Source: Streptomyces sp. MspMP-M5 (GTDB taxonomy: Bacteria > Actinomycetota > Actinomycetes > Streptomycetales > Streptomycetaceae). From it: DNA of 64,000 bases. The translations under genes and the position numbers were made by a program. Numbering within the stretch: the first letter of the stretch is position 1; every line of letters starts with the position of its first letter. The notes beneath the pieces are model-generated. The model was not told the origin of the DNA and ran no database searches. It was given only the letters and a program-made list of their open reading frames with translations. The DNA is taken from positions 1 through 64,000 of the forward strand of contig NZ_KB891887.1 of the NCBI RefSeq assembly GCF_000373585.1, in the 5' to 3' direction. Of the stretch, positions 25,950 to 34,209 are shown piece by piece.

Positions 25950-26435
25950 TCACCCGACGCGGTACCGGACCTCCTCGAACGGCCAGTGCGACGACAGCCA
26001 GGCAGCCACGGCATCGTGCAGCGGGCCGTCCAGCTCGGCCCGGTCCGCCCGGTCCGCCCGCACCCACGAACGCACCTCCGCAACGCTCTGTTCCGCCTGT
26101 CTTTCCAACTGCCCCGAGGGCGGCGGGTAGATGTACACGCAGCCGATCACCCGATCGTCGTGATCGAGAACCGTGTACGTGAAGCCTGCCCGCTGCGCGA
26201 AGTCGTCGGCATGGCGCTGCACGTCACAAAGATTGTCCGCAAGGCTCATACCGGCAGGTGGCGGCCAGCCGCGGCCCCGGAAGCCCGGGGTGGCACGGAT
26301 GTGCTCGATGCTCGACATCCACGCCTCGTGATCGGCTCCGTTGTGCTGCGGCCCCAGGGGCTCCAACCGGAAGCCCTCACCTGTGAGGCCCAGTGGCACT
26401 ACGAACGTGTCGGGGAGAAAAGCTCGCATGGCCAT
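25950..26435 (-). CDS. GNAT-like acetyltransferase
   Basis: A 161-residue protein with features of a divergent GNAT fold: an N-terminal LEPLGPQHNGADHEAW region, a central strand-turn YTVLDHDDRVIGCVYIYP, and a C-terminal ADRADRAELDGPLHDAVAAW stretch. The canonical acetyl-CoA motif (Q/RxxGxG/A) is not clear. It matches a group of Streptomyces proteins annotated as N-acetyltransferases. The substrate is unknown and the confidence is moderate. The start is taken as the ATG at 26435; the Met two codons later is equally possible. Confidence 0.6.
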   Translation of the reverse strand: MAMRAFLPDTFVVPLGLTGEGFRLEPLGPQHNGADHEAWMSSIEHIRATPGFRGRGWPPPAGMSLADNLCDVQRHADDFAQRAGFTYTVLDHDDRVIGCVYIYPPPSGQLERQAEQSVAEVRSWVRADRADRAELDGPLHDAVAAWLSSHWPFEEVRYRVG

Positions 26436-26498
26436 GCCGGGAGACTACCGGGCCGGTGACGCGGTTCTCTCCTCATGGACAGGTTCTCTTGGCCCCGA

Positions 26499-27368
26499 TC
26501 AAGACCCGGCAGGCAAGTCCAGAAGCCCGACGAGTTCGCCCAGAAGCCGGGCCGCAGGCACCGGGTCCATCAGCCACTTCAGGTGACTGCTCCGCAACGT
26601 GCGAACGTCGTAGGGGTTGTCCGGCGTCAGTGCGTTGCCCTCGCGGATCAACCGGTCCTGAAGGGCGAGCGGCAGGCTCACGTCGTCGGCCAGGCGGACG
26701 AAGGTCTTCGGAATCCGGCCCCAGGTCGCGGCTTGCGCCCGGTCGGCGGAGGTGCCTGCGTCCAGGTTCTCGTCGGGCTGGAAGGTGTTCAGGAACGTCA
26801 GGAACTCCTCGTCCGTAGCGTCGGCGAGGAAGGCTGCCTTGAGCGCGGCCAGCGCGTCCGGATCCGCGGTGCGGAAGTTCGTGCGGAGCAGGCCGAGTTC
26901 GGCCGGGTTCCCGGCCATCGCCGGAGCCAGGGAGGCGACGTCGACCGTGGCCATCTCCGGCTCGGCGTAGTAGTCGTTGACGTCGAGCTCGACCGGGCAC
27001 CAGGCCGAGACGTACACGAGGCGGTCGATCAGGTCCGGTCGTGCGTTGGCCGCGGCCGTGGCCGTCATGCCGCCGCGGCTGTGCGAGACGAGGATCACCG
27101 GGCCGTTCCGCTTGGCCCGCTCCAGGACCTCGATCAGATACGCGACGTTGTCGGCGAGCGTGACGTCCTTGATCGAGCCTGGCTCGGTGGCAAGCCCCTC
27201 AAGATCCTGCGGCGCCTGGTAGGCGCGCGGGAAGGTCGCCGCGAACCCGTGGCCAGGCAGGTCGACGGCGACCGAACGGTGCCCGAGCAGGCCGAGTTCG
27301 GCCTGGAGTGGCGCGAAGGAGAAGGAGTTCGCGAAGGCTCCGTGAACGAGAACGAACGTCGGTTGCAT
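26499..27368 (-). CDS. Alpha/beta hydrolase
   Basis: A 289-residue alpha/beta hydrolase. The oxyanion region is TFVLVHGAF at residues 4-12. The nucleophile elbow reads VSHSRGG (Ser in SHSRGG). The acid and histidine lie in the C-terminal half (LRSSHLKWLMDPV near residue 270). A conserved FLNTFQPDENLDAGTSADRA block supports the same sub-family as other Streptomyces esterase-like enzymes. It could hydrolyse esters or lactones in the cytoplasm. The ATG at 27368 was chosen over 27380 because the beta strand starts at once after it. It is a single gene convergent with the acetyltransferase-like gene direction block and divergent from the HD gene. Confidence 0.85.
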   Translation of the reverse strand: MQPTFVLVHGAFANSFSFAPLQAELGLLGHRSVAVDLPGHGFAATFPRAYQAPQDLEGLATEPGSIKDVTLADNVAYLIEVLERAKRNGPVILVSHSRGGMTATAAANARPDLIDRLVYVSAWCPVELDVNDYYAEPEMATVDVASLAPAMAGNPAELGLLRTNFRTADPDALAALKAAFLADATDEEFLTFLNTFQPDENLDAGTSADRAQAATWGRIPKTFVRLADDVSLPLALQDRLIREGNALTPDNPYDVRTLRSSHLKWLMDPVPAARLLGELVGLLDLPAGS

Positions 27369-27564
27369 CTGTCTACCCACTTTCTGAACCTCGGCGGCGT
27401 CGGCAGCACGCGGGGCGCCGATCCCCAGGGCGTCGTGCGGACAGTTGCCGGTGCCCAGTCGCTCACCTTACTCAGTGAAAGATCGTCCGCACCACCCTGA
27501 CAAGTCCCTTCCACTTCACTGCCGACATGCCATCGCCCCCCGGTGCCGGCCGTAGAGTGAAGCG

Positions 27565-28617
27565 ATGGGTAGTCGCCTGGAAGAGAGTTCGTCGCAGGAC
27601 TTCGGCGGGGTCGTAGTACGGCCCGTGCCGACCCACGTTGTGGGGGTGTCCCCGGTTTTCACCGACCCGTTGTGGCGGGTGTCCGTCCGCCTGAACCCCG
27701 CGGAAGTCGACCTGTTGCGCACCGAACCGCTGCGGCGCCTGCACTTCGTCGCACACGGCGGAGCGTCGACGCTGAGCACCTTGCAGTCGTACTCCAGGCT
27801 GGAACACACTCTCGGAGTCTTCGCCCTGGTCGCACACTTCCTGCCGGACGACGAACTCCTGCGGGTCGCGGCGCTGTTGCACGACATCGGCCATCTGCCC
27901 ATGAGTCACACCCTGGAAGGTGTTTCCGGCCTCGACCATCACGCCATCGGGTTGCAGCTGCTGCGGACCGACCACGTTCTCCCGGTGTTGGAGAAGCACG
28001 GGTTCAGCGCCGAAGCCGTCACCGCCGCCCTCGCCCCGCAGCCGCCCTCGCCCCTGACCAACCGCTCCGGCTTGCTCAATCTCGACCATCTGGACTCCTA
28101 CGTCCGCAGTGGGCGCGCCGCCGGACGTCTCGGCGTCGATCCAGTCGTCATGCTGGGCCGACTCGGCCTCACGGAAGCGGCGGTGTCGGCCGACCGTGAG
28201 ACCGCCGCCTCGCTCGTCGACTTGATCTGTGCCGAGGCACGGCTGCACACCTCGTGGGACAACGTTGGCCCGGTCTCGGCGGTCCGGCGCCTGGCCTGCC
28301 GGCTGCTCGACAACACGAACCTCGCCCCGGAACGGCTCGCCCGGATGGCTGATGCGCAACTGTGGTCCGCATTCGACTCCTGTACCGCCACACGACGCGA
28401 GAGCGCCATGATTCGGTACGAGCTGCATCGGTTGCGGGTCGTGACCGGGCATGCCCCGTCTGGGGGTCGTCCAGGCTGGGACTTCTCACTGCGCAAGATC
28501 TACAGCTCGGCGCCGCTGGTGGAGGGACGGCGAATCGACCGGTCTGCGCCCGAACTGGCAGCCGAGTTGGGCAGGTTGAAGGCATTGCCCACCGCGTTCC
28601 ACGTCTGGTGGAGCTGA
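27565..28617 (+). CDS. HD-domain phosphohydrolase (dGTPase/YdhJ-like)
   Basis: A 350-residue protein with the HD-superfamily metal site. SRLEHTLGVFALVAHF supplies the first His, AALLHDIGHLPMSHTLE the His-Asp doublet and a following His, and LDHLDSYVRSGRA the distal Asp. The block order matches the dGTP-triphosphohydrolase-like branch (RLHFVAHGGAS preceding SRLEH). It probably hydrolyses a phosphate ester of a nucleotide in the cytoplasm; the exact substrate is not evident. Start at the ATG at 27565. The gene is followed 31 bases later by a convergent membrane-protein gene. Confidence 0.85.
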   Translation: MGSRLEESSSQDFGGVVVRPVPTHVVGVSPVFTDPLWRVSVRLNPAEVDLLRTEPLRRLHFVAHGGASTLSTLQSYSRLEHTLGVFALVAHFLPDDELLRVAALLHDIGHLPMSHTLEGVSGLDHHAIGLQLLRTDHVLPVLEKHGFSAEAVTAALAPQPPSPLTNRSGLLNLDHLDSYVRSGRAAGRLGVDPVVMLGRLGLTEAAVSADRETAASLVDLICAEARLHTSWDNVGPVSAVRRLACRLLDNTNLAPERLARMADAQLWSAFDSCTATRRESAMIRYELHRLRVVTGHAPSGGRPGWDFSLRKIYSSAPLVEGRRIDRSAPELAAELGRLKALPTAFHVWWS

Positions 28618-28648
28618 GCGGGTTGTGAGCCGGGAAACGGAACGTGCG

Positions 28649-29884
28649 TCAGGAACAGGCAGGGTCGTCCTGGGCGGAAGGGGTGGCGTCCGCGCGGGCC
28701 GCGCGGCCACCGGCTGTCCGCAGTGTCACGGCGGCCGCGATGCCTGCCACCAGTCCGCAGGTCAGGGCCGCTGGGGTACCGACGCCCAAGCCGGTGACCA
28801 GGCGCAGCGGGTCCCCGCCCAGGCTCTCAGCGTTGATCAGCATTCGCAGCAGCTGGCTGACCAGCAGCCCGAGGACGGTCGCGCAGACCGTGGTCACGGC
28901 CATCGCGGGGACAGTGGCGCGGGTGAGCAGGCCAGGCAGTCGCCGCAGTGACCACCACACCACGGCGAGCAGCACCGCATCGATGGCGCGGTAGAGGAGC
29001 CATTCGCCGAGCGGTCCGCCCCCCGGCCAGTCCCAGCCGCCGAGCAGCAGCCACTGACGCAGCAGGTCACCTGGTTCGGAGACCAACCCGGTGCGCGGGG
29101 AGATGCTCTGGATGACGGCGGCGACCGGCGTGTAGGAGAGGACGAACAGGGACAGCGCGATCACCACGGTCCCAACGGTGGCGGCCAGGCGGGCAGCACG
29201 CGCCGGAACAGCCGTCGACGGCAACTGCCCCTGCTCCTCCGCCCACTGCTCCTGTTCCCGCTTGTGCTCCCGCTCCTGACCGTGCCCGCGCCGGCGTACC
29301 GGCCCCGCGCCGGCGATCCGGGCCAGCAGTACGGTCGCCACCGCCGCGACCAGTGCGGCCATCAGCACGACTTCGCGTCCGGTGGTGATGATGTTCGACA
29401 ACTCGGGCAGAAAGCGGAAACTGCCGTGTCCCCCCGAGGCGATCATCCACGGCGCGGAGACGGTCACCGCCAGCATCCCGGCCACCAGACCCCAGGTCCA
29501 CACCGCGAGAAGGGCGGCCGTCGTCCGGCCCTTGGCCGGCGGCAGCCGGCGGATCAGCAACAGTGCCCCCACCACGAAGAAGACAAAGAGCGCGACATAC
29601 CGAATCTGCTGCGCGGTGGTGTGCAACTTGACGTAGTTCAAACCGTCGAGGGAGGCAGTGGCCCCGGCTCCGCCGAACGCCTCGTTGCCGAGCTGAGCCG
29701 AGACCGGCACGTCGTACGACCAGGGGGTCAGCCACCTCGTAAGCTCACCGACGGCCGGACTGCTGATGACGTTGGTGGTCCCCGGGAGATCCAGCGCAGG
29801 TGCGCTCGCCCCCGCCCACCACACAAGCGCCAAGAGCAGCAGTCCCCCGACCAGTACCGGTATCGCCGCGCGCCGGTATGTCAT
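28649..29884 (-). CDS. Polytopic membrane protein of unknown function
   Basis: A 411-residue protein with about nine hydrophobic segments, including AIPVLVGGLLLLALVWWAG, YVALFVFFVVGALLLI, VVLMAALVAAVATVLLA and the C-terminal ALTCGLVAGIAAAVTL. It has a large extracytoplasmic loop after the first helix and a central cytoplasmic loop rich in Arg/Glu/Gln (GQEREHKREQEQWAEEQ) that is likely a short coiled coil. I do not recognise a family. No operon partner is present. The start at 29884 is supported by a positively charged MTYRRA N-terminus. Confidence 0.65.
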   Translation of the reverse strand: MTYRRAAIPVLVGGLLLLALVWWAGASAPALDLPGTTNVISSPAVGELTRWLTPWSYDVPVSAQLGNEAFGGAGATASLDGLNYVKLHTTAQQIRYVALFVFFVVGALLLIRRLPPAKGRTTAALLAVWTWGLVAGMLAVTVSAPWMIASGGHGSFRFLPELSNIITTGREVVLMAALVAAVATVLLARIAGAGPVRRRGHGQEREHKREQEQWAEEQGQLPSTAVPARAARLAATVGTVVIALSLFVLSYTPVAAVIQSISPRTGLVSEPGDLLRQWLLLGGWDWPGGGPLGEWLLYRAIDAVLLAVVWWSLRRLPGLLTRATVPAMAVTTVCATVLGLLVSQLLRMLINAESLGGDPLRLVTGLGVGTPAALTCGLVAGIAAAVTLRTAGGRAARADATPSAQDDPACS

Positions 29885-29989
29885 CTACTCCCCCGACTTG
29901 TCGTGCATCCAATGAACTTCATGACCAGTTGGACATTACGGGAGCTTGATCACATAAATGTCACAGACGTATGCCGGGTTGACCAGGCG

Positions 29990-30235
29990 TCAGACTGGCT
30001 CACGCTCACGCCGCAGCGCGTCATGCAGCTGCCCCAAGCCTTCGGCGATGGAGATCGGTGGAGAGAAGCCCAGGTTCCTCCTGGCAGCGGTGAGGTTGAA
30101 CCAGTGGGAGCTGGTGAGTTCGGCGACCAGGAAGTGGCTCAATTCGCGGGTGCCCGAGGTGCCGGTGAGAAGGACGGCGGTTTCGCGGGCCGTGGGCGAG
30201 CCGACACGGCGCGGCGGGCCGTGCCCCTCAGAAAA
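29990..30235 (-). pseudogene. C-terminal fragment of an NAD-dependent epimerase/dehydratase
   Basis: The frame ending at 29990 encodes ELSHFLVAELTSSHWFNL, then TAARRNLGFSPPISIAEGLG and LHDALRRE, the conserved C-terminal segment of extended SDR sugar epimerases and 3-beta-HSD-like enzymes. The N-terminal Rossmann domain is absent; upstream sequence belongs to the neighbouring PPOX gene. Only about 60-75 residues remain, so it is a fragment. Confidence 0.6.
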
Positions 30236-30242
30236 CCGCCGT

Positions 30243-30668
30243 TCAGAAAGCCCCCATGTCGGCGGAGATCCAGTGTTCCGGCCGCATGTAAAAGGCGATG
30301 TGCTCACCGAGGTGCGCCTTGTCGTACTCGACGAAGCCGGCGACCTTGTCCTCGGGGAGGTACCGTGCGGCCATCTCCCAGGACAGCTCGTGACTGTCGG
30401 GTTCCGTCCTGATCAGCGGCCCTTCCACGGACACGTAGCGCACGGTCGGCTCGGTCCGCTGCACCATCAGGCTGAAGCGCCCCGCCTGCCGAATGGCGCG
30501 CGCCTTACGTGAGTCGGGCCCCGTACGCACCCAGAGTTCACCGCCCGGTGTGTAGTGGTACCAGATGGGGACCGTCAGCGGCGCACGGTCCGGCCGCTCG
30601 ACCACCGACAGCGCACCGACATGAGGTTCGGCCAGAAACAGCTCTCGTTCTTGCTTCGACAGACTCAT
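30243..30668 (-). CDS. Pyridoxamine 5'-phosphate oxidase-family (split-barrel flavin) protein
   Basis: A 141-residue protein with the split-barrel pattern: LTVPIWYHYTPGGELWVRTG, KARAIRQAGRFSLMVQR and YVSVEGPL. This small type binds FMN or F420 and reduces or senses substrates in the cytoplasm. The C-terminus (HIAFYMRPEHWISADMG) completes the fold. The start at 30668 follows the beginning of the helix SKQERELFLAE. It abuts the epimerase remnant and is divergent from the DUF4185 gene. Confidence 0.8.
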   Translation of the reverse strand: MSLSKQERELFLAEPHVGALSVVERPDRAPLTVPIWYHYTPGGELWVRTGPDSRKARAIRQAGRFSLMVQRTEPTVRYVSVEGPLIRTEPDSHELSWEMAARYLPEDKVAGFVEYDKAHLGEHIAFYMRPEHWISADMGAF

Positions 30669-30908
30669 GCGGCCGACCCTAACGGCGACCGACGGCGTCA
30701 GCCATGCCGATGGCCCGAAGGTGTACGGGAGCGGACTCCGGCGCCCGGCCCCACCAGGCAGCTCATCGGCGAGTCATCGTCATTTCATCGGTCGTGGTTA
30801 CGGTCGAGCACCTCCGACGAGGAGAGCGCTCGGGGGCCCTCGCCCAGGCCGATGGCACCGGGGGCGTCTCCTCGTACGACTGGGCCGGCTCGGAAAGGCA
30901 TCGACACA

Positions 30909-32045
30909 ATGACACGTCCATCGGACGAGAAGGACGCGACGGCCGGCGGGCACTCCCGCCGCAAGCTCCTCAAGCTGGGGATCGGCGCCGCCGTGGGGGC
31001 GGGAGTCATCGGTACGACTGCGGGGATCGCGAGGGCCGGCGGGCCGAACGACCCGTCCAGTCCGACGATTGCGTACAAGGTGAAGAACCTGAGCGGCCCG
31101 GCCGAGACCGGCCCGTTCGCCTCGCCCTGGACCGACCTCGGCATCCCCGTGCGGTGCCCCGACGGCACCATGCTGTTCGTCGGCGGCGACACCTTCAACG
31201 GCGACCACGTACCGCGGCCCGGCGAGCCCGCCGACGACTGGCGCGCCCCGGTCGGTCTGCGCTCCAACAGCTCGGACCTGAACAATCTGCGCATCGACGG
31301 CAGCGTCGGCGGCGGACACGCCAACAGCCTGGTCGACGAACCGCACAACCCGGTCGGCGACAAGGCCACCACGGCGATCCCCTCCGATGTGTTCGTCGTC
31401 GACGGTGTGATGTACATGCACCTCATGCGCGGTGTCATCTACGACACCCACCACACGGACTTCTGGCGCTCCACCGACAACGGTGAGACCTGGGAGTACC
31501 TGTGCCAGTGGCCGGGGGACCTGCACGGCGGCCAGTTCCAGCAGAAGACCTACGCGGTGGCCGACGACGGCTACTGCTACGTCCTGTCCTCGGTCTTCAA
31601 CCGCGAGGTGGAATCGGGGATGTTGCTGCACCGGGTGCGGAAGGAGAGCCTCGGCAACCCGGACGCCTACGAGCCGTGGGGCTACGCCGACGGTGGCTGG
31701 CGGTGGGGCGCGCCCCCGACGACCGTCTTCGGCACCCGCAAGTGGGGCGAGATCTGCTTCCGCGCCATGGACGGCAAGTACGTCCTCACCTGGCTGAACA
31801 TGAACCCGCTGTCGATCCGGGCGATGGTCTTCCCCCTGCCGACGTCGGACCTGACCAGGACGCTGGAGCAGACCATGATCGTGCCTGGCGCACCGGGGCA
31901 GGAGGTGGGCAACCTCGTCGCCAGTCCGTACGGCGGGTTCGTCGTCCCCGGTTCGACGTTCGGCAACTTCCACATCGTCGTCAGTCAGTGGTACGACCCG
32001 TGGAACTACCGGTTCATGCAGTACAAGGTCCATATGCTGTCCTGA
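30909..32045 (+). CDS. Tat-exported DUF4185-type beta-propeller protein
   Basis: A 378-residue protein starting at the ATG at 30909. The signal SRRKLLKLGIGAAVGAGVIG is a clear twin-arginine leader. The mature part begins with PTIAYKVKNLSGPAE and contains aromatic-rich blades (TDFWRSTDNGETWEYLCQW, MLFVGGDTF, VVPGSTFGNFHIVVSQWYDP) typical of the DUF4185 family, which is related to five-bladed glycosidase-like propellers. It is exported folded and could act on or bind cell-surface or environmental glycans, but no activity is established. It is a single gene ended by a terminator at 32081-32116. Confidence 0.85.
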   Translation: MTRPSDEKDATAGGHSRRKLLKLGIGAAVGAGVIGTTAGIARAGGPNDPSSPTIAYKVKNLSGPAETGPFASPWTDLGIPVRCPDGTMLFVGGDTFNGDHVPRPGEPADDWRAPVGLRSNSSDLNNLRIDGSVGGGHANSLVDEPHNPVGDKATTAIPSDVFVVDGVMYMHLMRGVIYDTHHTDFWRSTDNGETWEYLCQWPGDLHGGQFQQKTYAVADDGYCYVLSSVFNREVESGMLLHRVRKESLGNPDAYEPWGYADGGWRWGAPPTTVFGTRKWGEICFRAMDGKYVLTWLNMNPLSIRAMVFPLPTSDLTRTLEQTMIVPGAPGQEVGNLVASPYGGFVVPGSTFGNFHIVVSQWYDPWNYRFMQYKVHMLS

Positions 32046-32080
32046 GCCGGCTGTCCTGAGCCAGGAGCAAGCGGTGCAGC

Positions 32081-32116
32081 CCGTGCGGGCGCGGTCCGGG
32101 GACTGCGCCCGCACGG
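32081..32116. terminator. Terminator hairpin between convergent DUF4185 and MerR genes
   Basis: CCGTGCGGGCGC (32081-32092) and GCGCCCGCACGG (32105-32116) are perfectly complementary around a 12-base loop. It is symmetric and probably works in both directions. Confidence 0.75.
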
Positions 32117-32158
32117 TGCGTTCCTGACGTTGCATCAACCTCCAGGGGAGGCGGCATG

Positions 32159-33082
32159 CTACTGGACGTGGGACCCGGCGTGGGACCGCAGTGCGGCGAT
32201 CAGCCACTCGAACGCCGGGACGTGCGAGGGGACCGGCGGCCGGCCGTTCAGCACCGCCAGCAGCTGCCAGTACCGCTCCACCCTGCGGTCGGTGAAGGTG
32301 GCCAACTGATCGGCCAGCCGGGCTCGTTCGACCGCAGGCAGGTGGGGGTCGACGATCCGGTGCAGGATCTCCGTTCCCGCCGCCGAGGCCGGCGCGATAC
32401 CGTCGCGTACCGCCTGGCCGGCGTGCTCGGCGACCTTCGCCGGGTCGGGTCCCTCCGGCTGCGGGCCGCCCCGCCCTCCGGCCACCGCCATCTCGCGTAC
32501 CCGCTTGCGGAACGACTCGTCGCTCACCAGCTCGGCCAACTCCACCCAGGCATCCACCTGTTCGGGAGTCGGGTCGGCGGGCAGGTGGGTCGGCATGGTG
32601 CGCATGGCCTGGGCGATATGCGCGCCAGGCGCCTGGGGATCGACACCGTCGAAGGTCTCGCGGACGAAGTCGTCGGTGATCCGCTGCCGCTCGTCGGCAG
32701 ACATCCGGGCCAGCTCGTGCATCAGTCTCATCTCCTCGGTCGTGCTGTCCTGTCGAGCGACCCGGTCCAGCACCGCGCGCCGCACTCGCAGTGTGCGGAT
32801 CTCCGCATCCAGTGCCCGCACATGGGCGCTGGCCACATCGCGCACCGTCATCTGCCTGTCCACCACCTGGCGTACCGTGTCCAGGTCCAGTCCCAGCTCG
32901 CGCAGGGTGCGGACCAGTTGGACGCGGGCGACGGCACCGGCGTCGTAGAGCCGGAAGCCTCCTGCCGTGCGGTCGCTCGGCGCGATGACGCCGCTGTCGG
33001 ACCAGAAGCGAATCGTGCGCACGGCGACTCCGGTACGCCGGGCAAGCTCGCCGATGGTCAGCATCTCGGTGGGATCGCTCAC
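32159..33082 (-). CDS. MerR-family transcriptional regulator
   Basis: A 307-residue protein from the GTG at 33082. The winged HTH is complete: MLTIGELARRTGVAVRTIRF, then WSDSGVIAPSDR and GGFRLYDAGAVARVQLVRTL. A coiled-coil segment (LDAEIRTLRVRRAVLDRVARQ) for dimerisation follows. The C-terminal 170 residues form an all-helical domain (LMHELARMSADERQRITDDF, LADQLATFTDRRVERYWQLL) that probably binds an effector. The effector is unknown. Longer starts would add a Lys/Arg-rich stretch before the HTH and are rejected. No obvious target gene is adjacent except the following hypothetical protein. Confidence 0.9.
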   Translation of the reverse strand: MSDPTEMLTIGELARRTGVAVRTIRFWSDSGVIAPSDRTAGGFRLYDAGAVARVQLVRTLRELGLDLDTVRQVVDRQMTVRDVASAHVRALDAEIRTLRVRRAVLDRVARQDSTTEEMRLMHELARMSADERQRITDDFVRETFDGVDPQAPGAHIAQAMRTMPTHLPADPTPEQVDAWVELAELVSDESFRKRVREMAVAGGRGGPQPEGPDPAKVAEHAGQAVRDGIAPASAAGTEILHRIVDPHLPAVERARLADQLATFTDRRVERYWQLLAVLNGRPPVPSHVPAFEWLIAALRSHAGSHVQ

Positions 33083-33200
33083 GGGAACAACTCTCAACCC
33101 TCCAGTAGATGGAGAAGCAAGCCGCTTTTTCCGGAACCCCTTTTCCCGAAGGCTCCTCATGGTGAGTGGCCGGGCGGCCGACCGGCCGTCAGGAGCCCGG

Positions 33201-34061
33201 TCACCACTTCGGGCTGAGGGCGATCTTCCGTAGCTGCTCGACGGTCAGGGCGGGAGCCGTGCGGGTCGCGGCGCTCTGCTGCGTGGCGGCGTTGAAGGCG
33301 CTGATGACGACGCGCCTGCCGTCGGGCCGCAAGGTGTCCACGGTCCACATCACCACGCCGTCGACACCCTTTTCGCCGGGACCCTGGTGGACGGCGAGGC
33401 GAGTGCCGTCGGCCAGGGTCTCGTCGCCCGGGTGGAAGAGGTCGTCGGCGACGTCCTGCATGCCTGGCTGGACGTTGACCTCGACGAATCTGCGGCCCCG
33501 TCCGTCGTCCACGACGACATAGGCGAATTCATGGCCGCCGTCGCCGCCCTTCCCGACCACCTTCAGGCCCTTGAGGACCAGGCCGGAGAGTGTGTCCACG
33601 ACCGGGCCGCCGGTACGTTGCCCGGGATCGACCGGCTTCTTCGCCCGCCGCCGGGGGCTCTCCGGGATCGCGTCGACGATCCGCCGCCACTCCCGCGCCG
33701 ACACCAATTCCTTCAACTGCGGCTGAGAGAGGGGCGGTTGTGGCCGCGTGACCGGTGCGTCCTTCTCTGCGGCAGCGTTCCACTCCCGTACGGAGACGTT
33801 CTGGCCGCTGGGTGTGACCAGGTTCGCCGTCCACAGCTTGGTGGCCACCCTGCGGTCGGGGTATTCGTAGCCTTGGAGGACCATGAACGCCGAGCCGTCG
33901 GGCAGTCGCTCGGTGGCACAGGCGTCGTACGGAACGAACGCCTTGTCCGGGCATCCGGTCTGCTCCCGCGCCTCAGGGGCGCGGGGAGGTCCCGTTGCTG
34001 TCAGGATCACCGCGAAAGGTGGTTTATCGCCTACTTTTCGGCGCCCCGGAAAGCCTGACAT
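33201..34061 (-). CDS. Hypothetical protein, possibly N-terminally truncated
   Basis: A 286-residue protein from the ATG at 34061. Two similar segments, an N-terminal one with QTGCPDKAFVPYDACATERL and GYEYPDRRVATKLWTANLVT and a C-terminal one with FVEVNVQPGMQDVADDLF and GVDGVVMWTVDTLRPDGRRV, suggest an internal duplication of an approximately 120-residue unit. The final LTVEQLRKIALSPKW recalls Streptomyces secreted or membrane proteins that carry an N-terminal helix, but no helix precedes the domain here and the upstream sequence does not supply one. Decay or a start further upstream is possible. The function is unknown. Confidence 0.55.
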   Translation of the reverse strand: MSGFPGRRKVGDKPPFAVILTATGPPRAPEAREQTGCPDKAFVPYDACATERLPDGSAFMVLQGYEYPDRRVATKLWTANLVTPSGQNVSVREWNAAAEKDAPVTRPQPPLSQPQLKELVSAREWRRIVDAIPESPRRRAKKPVDPGQRTGGPVVDTLSGLVLKGLKVVGKGGDGGHEFAYVVVDDGRGRRFVEVNVQPGMQDVADDLFHPGDETLADGTRLAVHQGPGEKGVDGVVMWTVDTLRPDGRRVVISAFNAATQQSAATRTAPALTVEQLRKIALSPKW

Positions 34062-34209
34062 GGTTGCCACTCGGCACGTTGCCCACCGCATGGTGCGAAG
34101 CAGGTGGCCCGATGTCCGAGAGCCCCCTACTGACTGTGACGAAGCCGAACCGCCCTGCCCCGCAAACAGAGTCCACGAAAGTCCACGACCAAGGACGAGT
34201 GATCCGTTG

